The notes beneath the pieces are model-generated. The model did not search any database. It was not told the DNA's origin and was given only the letters and a program-made list of their open reading frames with translations. Shown here one piece after another: positions 8,217 to 17,167 of a stretch of DNA of 64,000 nt; position 1 is the stretch's first letter, and every line of letters starts with the position of its first letter. Where the stretch lies: the NCBI RefSeq assembly GCF_002160055.1, contig NZ_NFJV01000003.1:124001-188000 (forward strand), read 5' to 3'. The translations under genes were made by a program, and so were the position numbers. This DNA is from Mediterranea sp. An20 (lineage in GTDB: Bacteria > Bacteroidota > Bacteroidia > Bacteroidales > Bacteroidaceae).

Positions 8217-11200
8217 TTAATCCCACCAGAAATACCATATTTTGGATTGGCGCAACGTGTCGGCAAGACTGCCTACGCCGTCGCAGACCTGATCCATGTC
8301 CGGACAGAAAACATATTGCTGTATCGCGGTTTCCATTGCCCTGTCCTCCGGTACGGGAGCAGGGAGTTCATACTCCAGCTCGTCGTTGGTAAAGGCACTC
8401 GGGACGGCACCGTATTCCTCGTACCAGTATTTCGAGACGGCCATCAGTTCGGGAGTTCCCGGACAGTCGTTCCAGCTTCCGAAAGGCAGGTACGCAAAGA
8501 TTTTCCAAGGCTCCCTGACAGGAATCTTGGCGAGAATCAGGGGATATGTCACCTCGGCGTCGGTATCCCAGTAACTTGCGAAACGGCAGTTGTCATATCC
8601 GTCTTCCATTTCTTCCCCGATGTCGTAATTCTCTCCGGTCAGATGGTCAAGGAAGTCTTTTCCGTCCGCTACGCCGCTTTCAAGCATCCTGTTGCGGTAT
8701 TCCCTGACCTTCTTACGGTTGAAGACGTAATCATCTGCGCTTTCGCTGTCCGGGTCCGAATTTCCGATAAGGTTCTCCCACAAGCCTTCATCCACCTTGA
8801 CCAGAACGGGTATGAATCCTTCCTGCACGCCGAGGTGTTTGGCGTAAGTATAGGCCGACATGATGGGGTCATCGTCACTCATGGACGGGAAGTAGGTGCA
8901 TTCACAATCCAGATAGTCCATAAGCGCACGGGCAAGGTCGGACGGTTCGGCGGTATCTTTATCTATGTGCTGCCCTTGCCAGTTGGTGAAGCGTCTGCCG
9001 ATGACCTGCGACATCGCCTGGTAATAGTCCTCGTCATACGGGATATACAGGTACGCTTCATCCTTGAACTCATTGGAATAGTACCTGTCAGGACCGAAGT
9101 AACCCAAAGCATGAATATCAATATCACCAGGATAAAATGGATTCTCGTTGGCCCCGTAATAAGCCCCATAGTAGTAGTCGGCAAACGCCCGTCCCGTTTT
9201 GTTGAACAGGCTTCTGGTGAGCCGGCCGTCCAGTTTGTCCCGGATGAACAGTCTCAGGTCTTCGTCCGTGGAATCATTTTTGACGTTGGACACCACATCT
9301 CCGAACCGTTCCAGAAAGTCCTCGCTCATAAGGTCGTTTTCCATGCACCAGCGGAGATATATCGCCAGATGGTTATAGGCTGTGATAGGCTCTGCTGCCA
9401 AATCCTTCTCCTCGAATTTCTTCAGGTGGTATTCAGCGTCGTCCATCACCTGATCGCTGTCGTCCGAAACTCCGGAGAAGCCCTCTGAACCGTCTTCGCT
9501 GTCGTATGAGATTTTCAGGGTCGTCATGTCTGGCAGGGCCACTCCCTTGCCGCGTGTGATCTGATGCTTGTCTGTCAGCGAGAAACCGATGGTCTCACCG
9601 TCCTTGAGCACCGCATCGTATTCCAGGACATATCCTGCCATGCTTGCCAGGAAGTCCCTCACCTCTGACGGTTCGGCATTCACGTCGAGCACTTCCATTT
9701 CGTCCTTGCCGAAACATTCCATGCCATAGGTATAGCCGCTGACTCCCTTTTCCGTGCGGTAAAGCCCGAACCATATCCAGTTGTATATAGGCAGCGAACC
9801 CTCTTTCAACATTCCGGAAAAGCCTTCATAGAAACGGGGCTGGAACACCACGCCGCTGGTATAGATGCCGGTTACGTTCTTTTGCAGGCAGCAGACCGAC
9901 ATCAGTTTCACATACAACTTGCCTCTTTCAAGAAGCGATTCTTCCTTGCCGAGTACGGCAACCATGATGTTTGCCTTGTGAGCCTTGGCCACCTTCTCGG
10001 CCTCCGGCCACATGTAGTTGTTCTTCGCGCATTCTTCGGCCTCGCCGTTCGGTACGGGACCTGGCATCAGGCTTACGGCCGCCATCATGTCTCCTACATT
10101 GAACACCAGAGAATCGGCATTGATGTTCTCGCCGTCACCCTCGTCAGCTTCTATTTTCCATTGCTCTTCCAGGTCTTTGATGTACTTTTCCTTGTTCCAG
10201 CTTTGGTCAGACAGCAGGGCAAATCCCACAAACGTGCCCGGTTCCTTGTCCTGTTTTTCTGCCGGTTCCTCTGCCGGTTCCTCTGCTTTTTCTGTTTGGC
10301 GGCATTCCTCTATCACGAGCTTGGCATCTTCGTCTTCCGGATCAAGCTCCGCCCATTTTTCCGCATAGGCGACAGCCTTCTCTTTCTGGCCTGTAAGATA
10401 CTGGTAGGCGTAGGCCATGCGCATGTTCCATCCGGCCTTGCTTTCTCCGGCTTCGCGGACCGACTCCAGCAGTTCCAAGGCCTTGTTCAGTGCCCTGTCG
10501 CATTCTTCCGTTTCGGGCTCCTCGTTGTTGTTGCCAAGGACGGCATAGTTCTCGTAGGCTCTTACAAGGAGCATGGTCGATTCATAGTCCCTTTCATCGG
10601 CCGGTATCGTTTCGAGGGCCTTTATGCACTTCGTGTATTTGTCGTTGTCGTTCCAGTCCTCTATCTGCTTGAAGAAAGCCTCCGCATTTTCCTTGGTGTA
10701 CGGTATGGAACCGCTGTCCGCTTCTGTCAGGCGGTGGACATTCCCGTTGCGGATGAAGTCTGAAATGTAGAAGCAGTATGCGGGATATTCCTCCAGAAGA
10801 GGTCTTATCTTCCGGATGAAGGCAGGAAGGTCATAGACAAGCAGGTCGATATAGCTGTAAGTCGTTCCCGTCGCGCCGCCTGTTATCAGGCCGAGGTGTT
10901 CCGGTTCAAGCAGCTCCTCCGTTATCCTGTCTTCAAGGTCATGGCGGAAATCCAGAATCTGATGATCGTCACCGTCAGTGCCGTTGGGGAAGACCAGGAA
11001 CATGGCCTGCGCACCGAAACTGTTGGCATGGTCAAATACATCGGTCGAATCGTTATAGTAGTCGGCCACGAGGGAGTACAGGCAGGTAGAACCGACAATC
11101 ACGTCGGAGCGCAGTTCGTCGCTGTCCTTCGGGGTCAGCTGATAGCCGGTATAAATGTCCTTCGGGTTCTCGAAGAACTCCTGGTTATGGGATTTCAGGG

Positions 11201-13412
11201 TTTCCTCTATGTGCCGTCTCAACTCGGACAGTGTAATCATGCCGTCTTCGGAGCCTGATACCCTTTCTATCTCACGGATATATTTGAATGAAACGCCTTC
11301 GCCCAGCGTCAGTTCCAGAATGATATGGAAGATGCCGTTACTCTTTTCTTCGGGCAAAGCGCACAGGTTCTCGTCGTAATACCGGATATTGAAATCGTTG
11401 CTTTCTTCCAGATAGGATGCGTTTACTTTTATCTTGGCCATATTAATATCGGTATCATACATCCTGAAGGCGAGCGACGACCCTTTCATGCCTTGGTTGA
11501 ACGGGAAGAACTTCCATTTTCCTTTCAGACTTTCGGGCATACGGGATATGATGTAGGGATAGAGGATGAAGAGGTCCGGCCATCCTTCCACCGAGAACGT
11601 GAACTCATGGTCGCCCCCTACATTGAAATGTGTGTTTTCCGATAGAAGGCCGGTGCCCTCGTTGACAAACTTCGTGAAGGCGTCCGCTTCCTCCTTGGAT
11701 TTCGGGTGCATCATGTCCGACAGTTTTTCTTCGTTTTCTACGAACCAGTCCCAGAACTCTTCCACCCGTCGGGACAATGGCATGGAGATATTGCACTGGC
11801 GGATGAGAGTCTGCGTGTCTTCATCCTCCGGGTCAAGCTCCCTGGCTTTGGTGAAGTAGCGCAGTGCGTCCCGGTAATTGTCCAGACCATACTGGGCATA
11901 TCCCATTCTGAAATTCCACCGCTCGTCCTCTTCACCTTCCTCCCTGACGGACTCAAGCAGTTCTGCGGCCTTGGCATATTTCCCGATGTTGTTGTATGCC
12001 CTTGCAAGAATACCTGTTGTCTCATAATCCCTTTCGGCTGCCGGAATCTGTTCCAGCGCGTCGATAATTTCCTGATGCTTGTCGGCTTCATGCCATTCAG
12101 CAATTTGTTTGGTCAGTTCGTCGTTCATGGTCTCGTTGTTATAGATGATTTTCTTTCTTTCAGGTTCAACAGGCTGTTCCGCAGCCAGGCTTGAAATGAC
12201 TTCCTGCGCCAGTCTTTTCACTTCCTCCGCCCGGGGAGCGCAGAATGTGAAGAGGGTGTACTGGTCCTGGCAAAGCGCGTGGCAGCTGTAGCCATAATAA
12301 GGTTCTTCCTCTTCCGAATCCCGGTCTTCACCCATGTCATAGAGACGGTATTTCCCGCCGTCAAATGTCCCTTCTTCAATTATTTCCTCGTCCATGTCGA
12401 GAAACTTAGGTTCTTTCTTCGCCGAATATCCCGTGCATCTGACCGTGTGCCAGTTTTCTTCGAGCCCGTCATAATAGACAAGGGTGCCTTCGTCCGTATC
12501 TCTGAGATAGCTGCCCGGCAGACTGAAACTGATGCTTCCGACCTTGTATTTGACAGTCCCGCGCCTGTAGCCGATGGCAAACTCGGTTTCGTAGGCCGGC
12601 ATTCCCTCCGTTGGAATGGGCGTGCATCCATGAAGTCGGCACAGTTCCTCGTATTCCTTTTTTGGGAAAGGGAGAGACGGGTCGAGCGAGGCCGCCGTTT
12701 CCAGTTCGCTGATGATGTATCCGTTTATCCGGGCGTCTTCTTCGCTTCTCTCCGAGGGCATGAAATAGCAGTCCTCCCATAGCGCGTTGAGTGCCAGTCC
12801 CCGGTGGAAATGTGCGTCCTGCTCCGGATTGTTCCAGATGAAAAGCTCATTGGCAAAAGGTTCGATACCTTCTTTCTCTATACGGCTGATTACATCGTCA
12901 AGACGGAAAGAGCCGAATGGAGAGATGACGACACCATCCTCCGATGCAGGATAATAGCTATTATAGAGGTCCCAGCACATGCATAATGACTTGTCGCCTT
13001 TTGTTTCCTGCTCATGGATGACTTCAAACAGTTTGGCCAGCCACTTGTGGAAATGGTTCTTTTTCATGGCCTCAAAGTCCCTTTCCGTGTAATACTCCGT
13101 TTCATCTTCCACCTCGAAGCGGGTGTCTGCAGCCTGTTGAAGCCGGTCAATGAACGCTATGGCTGCCTTGTGGAAGCCGGGACCAAGCAGGTTGGTCTGG
13201 CATTCTCCGGTTACGGAAACAGTGTCTTCCGTATTTTCTTTTCCCTCATGTTGATAGTTCAGGAACAGGTCGCCCAGTTTGCAAAAACTTACCCTCGTTG
13301 CTGATTCGTCATGCTCTGCATGATAGCCGGATTCAGCGGCCAGTTTTTCCACGGTGCGCTTGAATGCTCCGATATTCCTGATCCTTGTGCGAATGTTGAA
13401 TCCAAGTCCCAT
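8217..13412 (-). CDS. Giant multidomain TPR/DUF4261 protein (1731 aa)
   Basis: Modules that can be seen, in order: an N-terminal globular part (1-260); a strand-rich segment (about 275-410); a first TPR block (about 430-550, with IIDALEQIPAAERDYETT); a second globular segment (about 550-780); a second TPR block with nearly the same opening (CIKALETIPADERDYEST); a DUF4261 domain (about 1090-1330, with WPEAEKVAKAHKANIMVAVLG); and a C-terminal region (about 1330-1731) with YYSNEFKDEAYLYIPYDEDY. There is no signal peptide. It looks like several immunity-type domains strung together by TPR linkers. The DUF4261 part is closely related to the stand-alone protein at 27168. An immunity or stress-adaptor role is inferred. 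Confidence 0.85.
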   Translation of the reverse strand: MGLGFNIRTRIRNIGAFKRTVEKLAAESGYHAEHDESATRVSFCKLGDLFLNYQHEGKENTEDTVSVTGECQTNLLGPGFHKAAIAFIDRLQQAADTRFEVEDETEYYTERDFEAMKKNHFHKWLAKLFEVIHEQETKGDKSLCMCWDLYNSYYPASEDGVVISPFGSFRLDDVISRIEKEGIEPFANELFIWNNPEQDAHFHRGLALNALWEDCYFMPSERSEEDARINGYIISELETAASLDPSLPFPKKEYEELCRLHGCTPIPTEGMPAYETEFAIGYRRGTVKYKVGSISFSLPGSYLRDTDEGTLVYYDGLEENWHTVRCTGYSAKKEPKFLDMDEEIIEEGTFDGGKYRLYDMGEDRDSEEEEPYYGYSCHALCQDQYTLFTFCAPRAEEVKRLAQEVISSLAAEQPVEPERKKIIYNNETMNDELTKQIAEWHEADKHQEIIDALEQIPAAERDYETTGILARAYNNIGKYAKAAELLESVREEGEEDERWNFRMGYAQYGLDNYRDALRYFTKARELDPEDEDTQTLIRQCNISMPLSRRVEEFWDWFVENEEKLSDMMHPKSKEEADAFTKFVNEGTGLLSENTHFNVGGDHEFTFSVEGWPDLFILYPYIISRMPESLKGKWKFFPFNQGMKGSSLAFRMYDTDINMAKIKVNASYLEESNDFNIRYYDENLCALPEEKSNGIFHIILELTLGEGVSFKYIREIERVSGSEDGMITLSELRRHIEETLKSHNQEFFENPKDIYTGYQLTPKDSDELRSDVIVGSTCLYSLVADYYNDSTDVFDHANSFGAQAMFLVFPNGTDGDDHQILDFRHDLEDRITEELLEPEHLGLITGGATGTTYSYIDLLVYDLPAFIRKIRPLLEEYPAYCFYISDFIRNGNVHRLTEADSGSIPYTKENAEAFFKQIEDWNDNDKYTKCIKALETIPADERDYESTMLLVRAYENYAVLGNNNEEPETEECDRALNKALELLESVREAGESKAGWNMRMAYAYQYLTGQKEKAVAYAEKWAELDPEDEDAKLVIEECRQTEKAEEPAEEPAEKQDKEPGTFVGFALLSDQSWNKEKYIKDLEEQWKIEADEGDGENINADSLVFNVGDMMAAVSLMPGPVPNGEAEECAKNNYMWPEAEKVAKAHKANIMVAVLGKEESLLERGKLYVKLMSVCCLQKNVTGIYTSGVVFQPRFYEGFSGMLKEGSLPIYNWIWFGLYRTEKGVSGYTYGMECFGKDEMEVLDVNAEPSEVRDFLASMAGYVLEYDAVLKDGETIGFSLTDKHQITRGKGVALPDMTTLKISYDSEDGSEGFSGVSDDSDQVMDDAEYHLKKFEEKDLAAEPITAYNHLAIYLRWCMENDLMSEDFLERFGDVVSNVKNDSTDEDLRLFIRDKLDGRLTRSLFNKTGRAFADYYYGAYYGANENPFYPGDIDIHALGYFGPDRYYSNEFKDEAYLYIPYDEDYYQAMSQVIGRRFTNWQGQHIDKDTAEPSDLARALMDYLDCECTYFPSMSDDDPIMSAYTYAKHLGVQEGFIPVLVKVDEGLWENLIGNSDPDSESADDYVFNRKKVREYRNRMLESGVADGKDFLDHLTGENYDIGEEMEDGYDNCRFASYWDTDAEVTYPLILAKIPVREPWKIFAYLPFGSWNDCPGTPELMAVSKYWYEEYGAVPSAFTNDELEYELPAPVPEDRAMETAIQQYVFCPDMDQVCDGVGSLADTLRQSKIWYFWWD

Positions 13413-13445
13413 ATTCGTTATATTGTTAGTTATGCTATTAATGAC

Positions 13446-13494
13446 TTATTTTGGTGGCTGGCAATCCTTTATGGGGATGTTCGGCCGCTTGTTA
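13446..13494 (-). repeat. Array spacer, degenerate type C
   Basis: GGTGGCTGGCAATCC...GGATGTTCGGCCGCTTGTTA. It marks the start of the GC-rich 7.3-13.4 kb block. Confidence 0.65.
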
Positions 13495-13512
13495 TAACTT
13501 ATTTGAAATTTG

Positions 13513-13611
13513 TCAGTACATGGTACGCAAGTCTTCTTGTGAAGACGCTCCTTTTACATTGACAACATTATCGCCTAATTGTTTAATCCGATTTACAATT
13601 TCCTTTTCCAT
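13513..13611 (-). pseudogene. Truncated cassette between two spacers (32 codons)
   Basis: From the ATG at 13611 the frame reads MEKEIVNRIKQLGDNVVNV, then KGASSQEDLRTMY, and stops at TGA 13513. It looks like the amino end of a larger soluble immunity protein cut short just before the spacer at 13446-13494, with another spacer upstream at 13636-13685. The minimal remnant between two intact-looking spacers suggests internal loss of a cassette body. It could also be a genuine small protein. Confidence 0.5.
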
Positions 13612-13635
13612 GACTCTAATTTTTCGTTCGTAACT

Positions 13636-13685
13636 GATGTGTTCGGCAGCTTGCCGCTTTATTCAGCTGGTTTTCTGTTTGTTTA
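13636..13685 (-). repeat. Array spacer, type A
   Basis: GTTCGGCAGCTTGCCGC...CAGCTGGTTTTCTGTTTGTTTA. The terminal GTTA is mutated to GTTTA, which lets the gene at 13663 read into the spacer. Confidence 0.75.
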
Positions 13686-14133
13686 CTCTTAATTCTAATA
13701 TTTTTTGAGCGGCTTGGTTTTTAATACTGTCTCGCAATATTTCCAGTCTCCGTTGCCCTATGCGTTTGTCTGCCGCCCGAAATATATCTGTCAATCCCCA
13801 ATAATCGTCTTCAAATCTGCGAGTTAATATATCTGAAACTGGGGTATCTATGTATTCCCTTATCAAGTTTGAAATAAAAGATATATCACAATAATATGGG
13901 TAATCTGCTATTTGAGGTATATGTGCATGATGATGCGATACATGACCATCCTTATCAACAAAGTCTTTTGGATAATCAAATATGATTTCTTTCCCTATGG
14001 TTATCCAATATCGAGGGCAGAAACTTGTTGCCCTGTCGCTCCTCATAGGATATACAGCACAATGTATCTGGAAATCAATCTTAGGATCAATTATCAGATA
14101 TAGTTCCTTTTGCAGTTTACTCCATCTTTTCAT
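13663..14133 (-). CDS. SF0329-like protein with spacer-encoded tail
   Basis: A 156-residue soluble protein beginning MKRWSKLQKELYLIIDPKI. This opening and the PRYWITIGKEIIFDYPKDF strand region resemble the small SF0329 family; the match is from memory and tentative. The last residues (VNKQKTS) come from the adjoining spacer, because its usual TAAC stop has become TAAAC in this reading frame. By context it is an immunity cassette. Confidence 0.75.
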   Translation of the reverse strand: MKRWSKLQKELYLIIDPKIDFQIHCAVYPMRSDRATSFCPRYWITIGKEIIFDYPKDFVDKDGHVSHHHAHIPQIADYPYYCDISFISNLIREYIDTPVSDILTRRFEDDYWGLTDIFRAADKRIGQRRLEILRDSIKNQAAQKILELRVNKQKTS

Positions 14134-14151
14134 GTGTTCTTCCTCTACAGC

Positions 14152-14201
14152 TAATGTTGGGCGACTAACGGGCCTTTACAGGAATGCTCTGCCGCTTGTT
14201 A
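14152..14201 (-). repeat. Array spacer, type C
   Basis: TAATGTTGGGCGACTAACGGGCC...GGAATGCTCTGCCGCTTGTTA. Confidence 0.75.
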
Positions 14202-14206
14202 GTCAC

Positions 14207-14761
14207 CTATTTTTCATAATAAAGTTCCTCTATACATTCAAAAATTGCAGGATATGGCTCTTGGCGATATAAGGGTTCCACCTCTTTGAATAGATTTTTA
14301 TCAGTCATCTTGTCAAATAATTCATCTATGGATGTAGCAACCTTACGAACTCCTAAACCTGAAAAATCAGTCAGATATATATCAAATTCTTCTTCAATAG
14401 GCTGGCTTTCAATATCCCAAAACAGATATGAACCATCCTCACTTTTGGCAAAAGGTTCACATTTTTGCATTAATTCTCGAGAGCCATCAGGTTCAAGTAT
14501 CATATCCACAATTTCTTCATCCCAATCCAAAACATATTCAAATCTTTCTTTGAAGAGTGGATTTTGTTCTAACCAAGAATCACCATAATTCCCCATTGGA
14601 ATATAGATAAACCATCCTCCTAATGCTCTCCCATATCCATATTCTTTAACAAATTTCTTATATGAGATCGGAAATTTGCGCTTATTGGGGAATCTGAAAT
14701 TTTCCAAGAAATCCAAATCTCCAAAAATTGTAGGATTACCTATTATTTTTAATTTGTTCAT
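14207..14761 (-). CDS. SMI1/KNR4 (SUKH) family immunity protein
   Basis: A 184-residue protein with the SUKH layout: an early LP-x-x-Y/F-K-x-F element (PISYKKFVKEYGYGRALGGW), a hydrophobic strand W-F-I-Y-I, the WDEEIVDMILEPDGSREL segment, and the G/W-x-x-x-D acidic strand (YLFWDIE). SUKH proteins are the best known immunity superfamily against nuclease and other polymorphic toxins. The target cannot be told from the sequence. It is flanked by spacers on both sides. Confidence 0.88.
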   Translation of the reverse strand: MNKLKIIGNPTIFGDLDFLENFRFPNKRKFPISYKKFVKEYGYGRALGGWFIYIPMGNYGDSWLEQNPLFKERFEYVLDWDEEIVDMILEPDGSRELMQKCEPFAKSEDGSYLFWDIESQPIEEEFDIYLTDFSGLGVRKVATSIDELFDKMTDKNLFKEVEPLYRQEPYPAIFECIEELYYEK

Positions 14762-14782
14762 TTCCTTTTAATTTGAGGTGAC

Positions 14783-14832
14783 TAATGTTCGGCAGATAAT
14801 CGCCATTTCAAGGACGATTTAGCCGTGTGTTA
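14783..14832 (-). repeat. Array spacer, type B hairpin
   Basis: GGCAGATAATCGCCATTTC...GGACGATTTAGCCGTGTGTTA. AATCGcC pairs with GgACGATT. Confidence 0.8.
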
Positions 14833-14843
14833 GTTATCTAATT

Positions 14844-15164
14844 TTATTCATACAAAACATTCCTAATGATTTTATAAAAACCATGTAGATTATTTGGTGT
14901 GTTAAATGGAAATAATTGGTTTTCAAATTCATTTACGTCCAATTTAATTTCACCACTTTCTAATTTTAACAAAAACGCATACAGTTCTTCTTTTTGAGCT
15001 AAAGAGAAATGCGCCTCAAAAAATGGTTTAATTTCATCACAAATAAATTTTCGTAATGAACAACTATCATTCAAATCCAAATTCAGATACTTCATTGACA
15101 GATTATCATCATCAGCCCCGCCAATAAAATCATTGAATAAGTAAAATAATAAATCACTATTCAT
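14844..15164 (-). CDS. Hypothetical array protein (106 aa)
   Basis: A 106-residue acidic, helical protein. The segment NLDLNDSCSLRKFICDEIK is followed by two amphipathic helices. No family recognised. It is a single-gene cassette with spacers at both ends. Confidence 0.78.
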   Translation of the reverse strand: MNSDLLFYLFNDFIGGADDDNLSMKYLNLDLNDSCSLRKFICDEIKPFFEAHFSLAQKEELYAFLLKLESGEIKLDVNEFENQLFPFNTPNNLHGFYKIIRNVLYE

Positions 15165-15185
15165 ATTATTTTTTTATTTAGTGAC

Positions 15186-15225
15186 TAATGTTTGACATCT
15201 AATCTCCGTTTGAAGGTGCGTGTTA
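15186..15225 (-). repeat. Array spacer, short type B
   Basis: A 40-bp copy (TAATGTTTGACATCTAATC...GGTGCGTGTTA). It lacks most of the right inner arm and looks like a deletion derivative. Confidence 0.7.
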
Positions 15226-15232
15226 TGGGCAT

Positions 15233-15817
15233 TTACTTCCAAAAGTTGTCCTGCATGTGCTTTTCCAAATATCGACTTACTACTCCCCAGCCAGCATTGT
15301 CAGGACTATTATACCCCCACATATTTTCAGTAGCATCTTCTAATTTTTCACATACTTCTGAATATTTTGCTGTTATTTGTTTCCTTTCTTCTGAAGTGTA
15401 ACCTTTTAGTTCTTCCATTGTTATGGTAAAATACTTACCTTCTCTGCTTCCACGCACGAAATTTACAACTTCACATAGTCGGTCTTCGTCAAGAGCAAAG
15501 ACATCTATATTGAGAGGGAAAATTTGTTCGATATTCTCTGTCGCTTCGCCAATTTTGTCCAGTCCAATTTCATACATTGCATGAGATATGTAAGGTAGCA
15601 ATTTTGTATTTTCTTCTATGATTGCTTGCCACCCATCACCTTTACAGATACCTATAACATTGGCTACTATGTGAAATGTAAATACAGTGTCAGACACTTG
15701 TTTTTTAATTTCACTCAATTCGCCTATCTCCCAAACCTTATCTGATAAAGCTACAATCGCATCCTCTGTATTGACATCCATTCCTTGCAGGACATCACTT
15801 ATTTTTTCTGTTTTCAT
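15233..15817 (-). CDS. Hypothetical helical array protein (194 aa)
   Basis: A 194-residue soluble helical protein. The segment GDGWQAIIEENTKLLPYISHAMYEIG resembles the core of DMP19/DUF4375-like proteins, where a G-W/F element precedes paired helices, but the match is weak. Spacers lie on both sides. A role in immunity is inferred. Confidence 0.78.
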   Translation of the reverse strand: MKTEKISDVLQGMDVNTEDAIVALSDKVWEIGELSEIKKQVSDTVFTFHIVANVIGICKGDGWQAIIEENTKLLPYISHAMYEIGLDKIGEATENIEQIFPLNIDVFALDEDRLCEVVNFVRGSREGKYFTITMEELKGYTSEERKQITAKYSEVCEKLEDATENMWGYNSPDNAGWGVVSRYLEKHMQDNFWK

Positions 15818-15842
15818 ATTTACATTGCTTTTTAGTTACACA

Positions 15843-15889
15843 TAATGTTTTATAGCGTTCCGCTTATTCAGACGGTTTGCTGTTTGTTA
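15843..15889 (-). repeat. Array spacer, type A hairpin
   Basis: TAATGTTTTATAGCGTTCCGC...GACGGTTTGCTGTTTGTTA. Confidence 0.8.
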
Positions 15890-15922
15890 TTGATTATTCT
15901 TTGATAATAGGAACCAACAAAT

Positions 15923-16585
15923 TCAAGATACAAGTTGAAAATCAGTTAATTTATCCAATTTGAATTTCTGTAATTGATTTTCTAATGTAGCATTTAACAC
16001 ATCCATGTTCATTAATTCCCTAACTTGTTTTTCCCAACCAATCACACCACCAAAACGTTGTGTGGCAGCATCATCCCACTGAGATATGATTCTTTTTGCA
16101 TTTGCAATTTCTTGTTCTGCTTCTGTGTCCTTTCCACACTTGAATAGAGCAAGTACAATATCACGCAATGACTCTGCAGGATAACCGATTGAGTTATCAA
16201 CTGTTCTTTTTATATAAGCAACAAGTTCATTGCAACTGATAACATCTTTTTGGAGTAAAGGAATCTGCTGCTTCAATCGCTCCGCATAATTCCTAAAACC
16301 TTCTTTATGCTGCAAAGAAGTTACACCATCTCTTGCCCCTTTGTGATTCAACAGAAATGTATTTGAACCTAATGAAATAACAGGAAAATCAACCATTAAA
16401 TTATGAATATGAAAAATCATCTCATAATCCCAATTTCCTGAATGTGTCTGCAAGTATATACCACATAGAAAAGCACCATTTCTGCGTATTAAGTGCATTG
16501 GCTTATACTTGACGAAATTGGGAAATAAATTTAGCCAATCGGTTGTTATTCTGTTTTTATTCAATTTTTCAATCATGATTTTCAA
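15923..16585 (-). CDS. Hypothetical array protein (220 aa)
   Basis: A 220-residue soluble protein. The first half is strand-rich (YEMIFHIHNLMVDFPVISLG); the second half is helical and includes a GKDTEAEQEIANAKRIISQW TPR-like helix pair. The start may instead be the in-frame ATG at 16576. No family recognised. It sits between spacers in the array. Confidence 0.78.
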   Translation of the reverse strand: MKIMIEKLNKNRITTDWLNLFPNFVKYKPMHLIRRNGAFLCGIYLQTHSGNWDYEMIFHIHNLMVDFPVISLGSNTFLLNHKGARDGVTSLQHKEGFRNYAERLKQQIPLLQKDVISCNELVAYIKRTVDNSIGYPAESLRDIVLALFKCGKDTEAEQEIANAKRIISQWDDAATQRFGGVIGWEKQVRELMNMDVLNATLENQLQKFKLDKLTDFQLVS

Positions 16586-16657
16586 GTTTATGTTGGAATG
16601 ATGTCAATCAAAAAACAATTTTATATGGATTTCCTATTATCATTTTTTGTCCTAATC

Positions 16658-16706
16658 AATGTTCGGTGGCTAACCGACCTTTTCAGGGATGTTCAGCCGC
16701 TTGTTA
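16658..16706 (-). repeat. Array spacer, type C hairpin
   Basis: CGGTGGCTAACCGACC...GGGATGTTCAGCCGCTTGTTA. GGCTAACC is intact; the right arm is divergent. Confidence 0.75.
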
Positions 16707-16712
16707 TAAACT

Positions 16713-17081
16713 TCATTCATCATCATTGCCATTTGGCTTACTATATTTTTCGACCCATTCAAAATACTCTCCACCTAAACCATCACTTATATCGTTCAAA
16801 TCAACTATTTCATCTTCATTTACTGCACCTATGATGAAATCCCCAGAAGACTCAAACATAAACATCACTTTGAATAGTGATCTATCAATGGCTTCAGTAG
16901 TTATTTCTCTTATTACTTCCATATCTTGTGGAGAGAAATGACTTAATTTTGCATGTAACTTTTGAGCCTTTTCTGATTTAAGCTCCCCAGAGAAAATCTT
17001 ATCTAACTGCTTTATTGTTTGAGTTCTAACATCACTCATTAGCATTTCTCCAAATTGATTCAAAATATCTTTATTGTCCAT
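16713..17081 (-). CDS. Hypothetical array protein (122 aa)
   Basis: A 122-residue acidic protein, helical at the N-terminus, with an ELKSEKAQKLHAKLSHFSPQD segment. No family recognised. The spacer upstream of its start is truncated (17103-17129), and the GC-rich 17.1-22.7 kb block begins there. Confidence 0.75.
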   Translation of the reverse strand: MDNKDILNQFGEMLMSDVRTQTIKQLDKIFSGELKSEKAQKLHAKLSHFSPQDMEVIREITTEAIDRSLFKVMFMFESSGDFIIGAVNEDEIVDLNDISDGLGGEYFEWVEKYSKPNGNDDE

Positions 17082-17102
17082 AATCTTTGCTATTTAAGTT
17101 TA

Positions 17103-17129
17103 TAATGTTCGGCAGCTAACCCGCCTTCA
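17103..17129 (-). repeat. Truncated array spacer at a block boundary
   Basis: Only the left half of a spacer is present (TAATGTTCGGCAGCTAACC). It runs directly into GC-rich DNA without the right arm or GTTA end. It marks a junction. Confidence 0.7.
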
Positions 17130-17167
17130 AAATTCCATCCGGTTTTTGCCTGGTATATTTCCATGTC

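Noticed and set aside
8079..9488. Long plus-strand frame of 469 codons
   Set aside because: It is antisense to the 1731-aa gene in GC-rich DNA, has no family features and no plausible start context.
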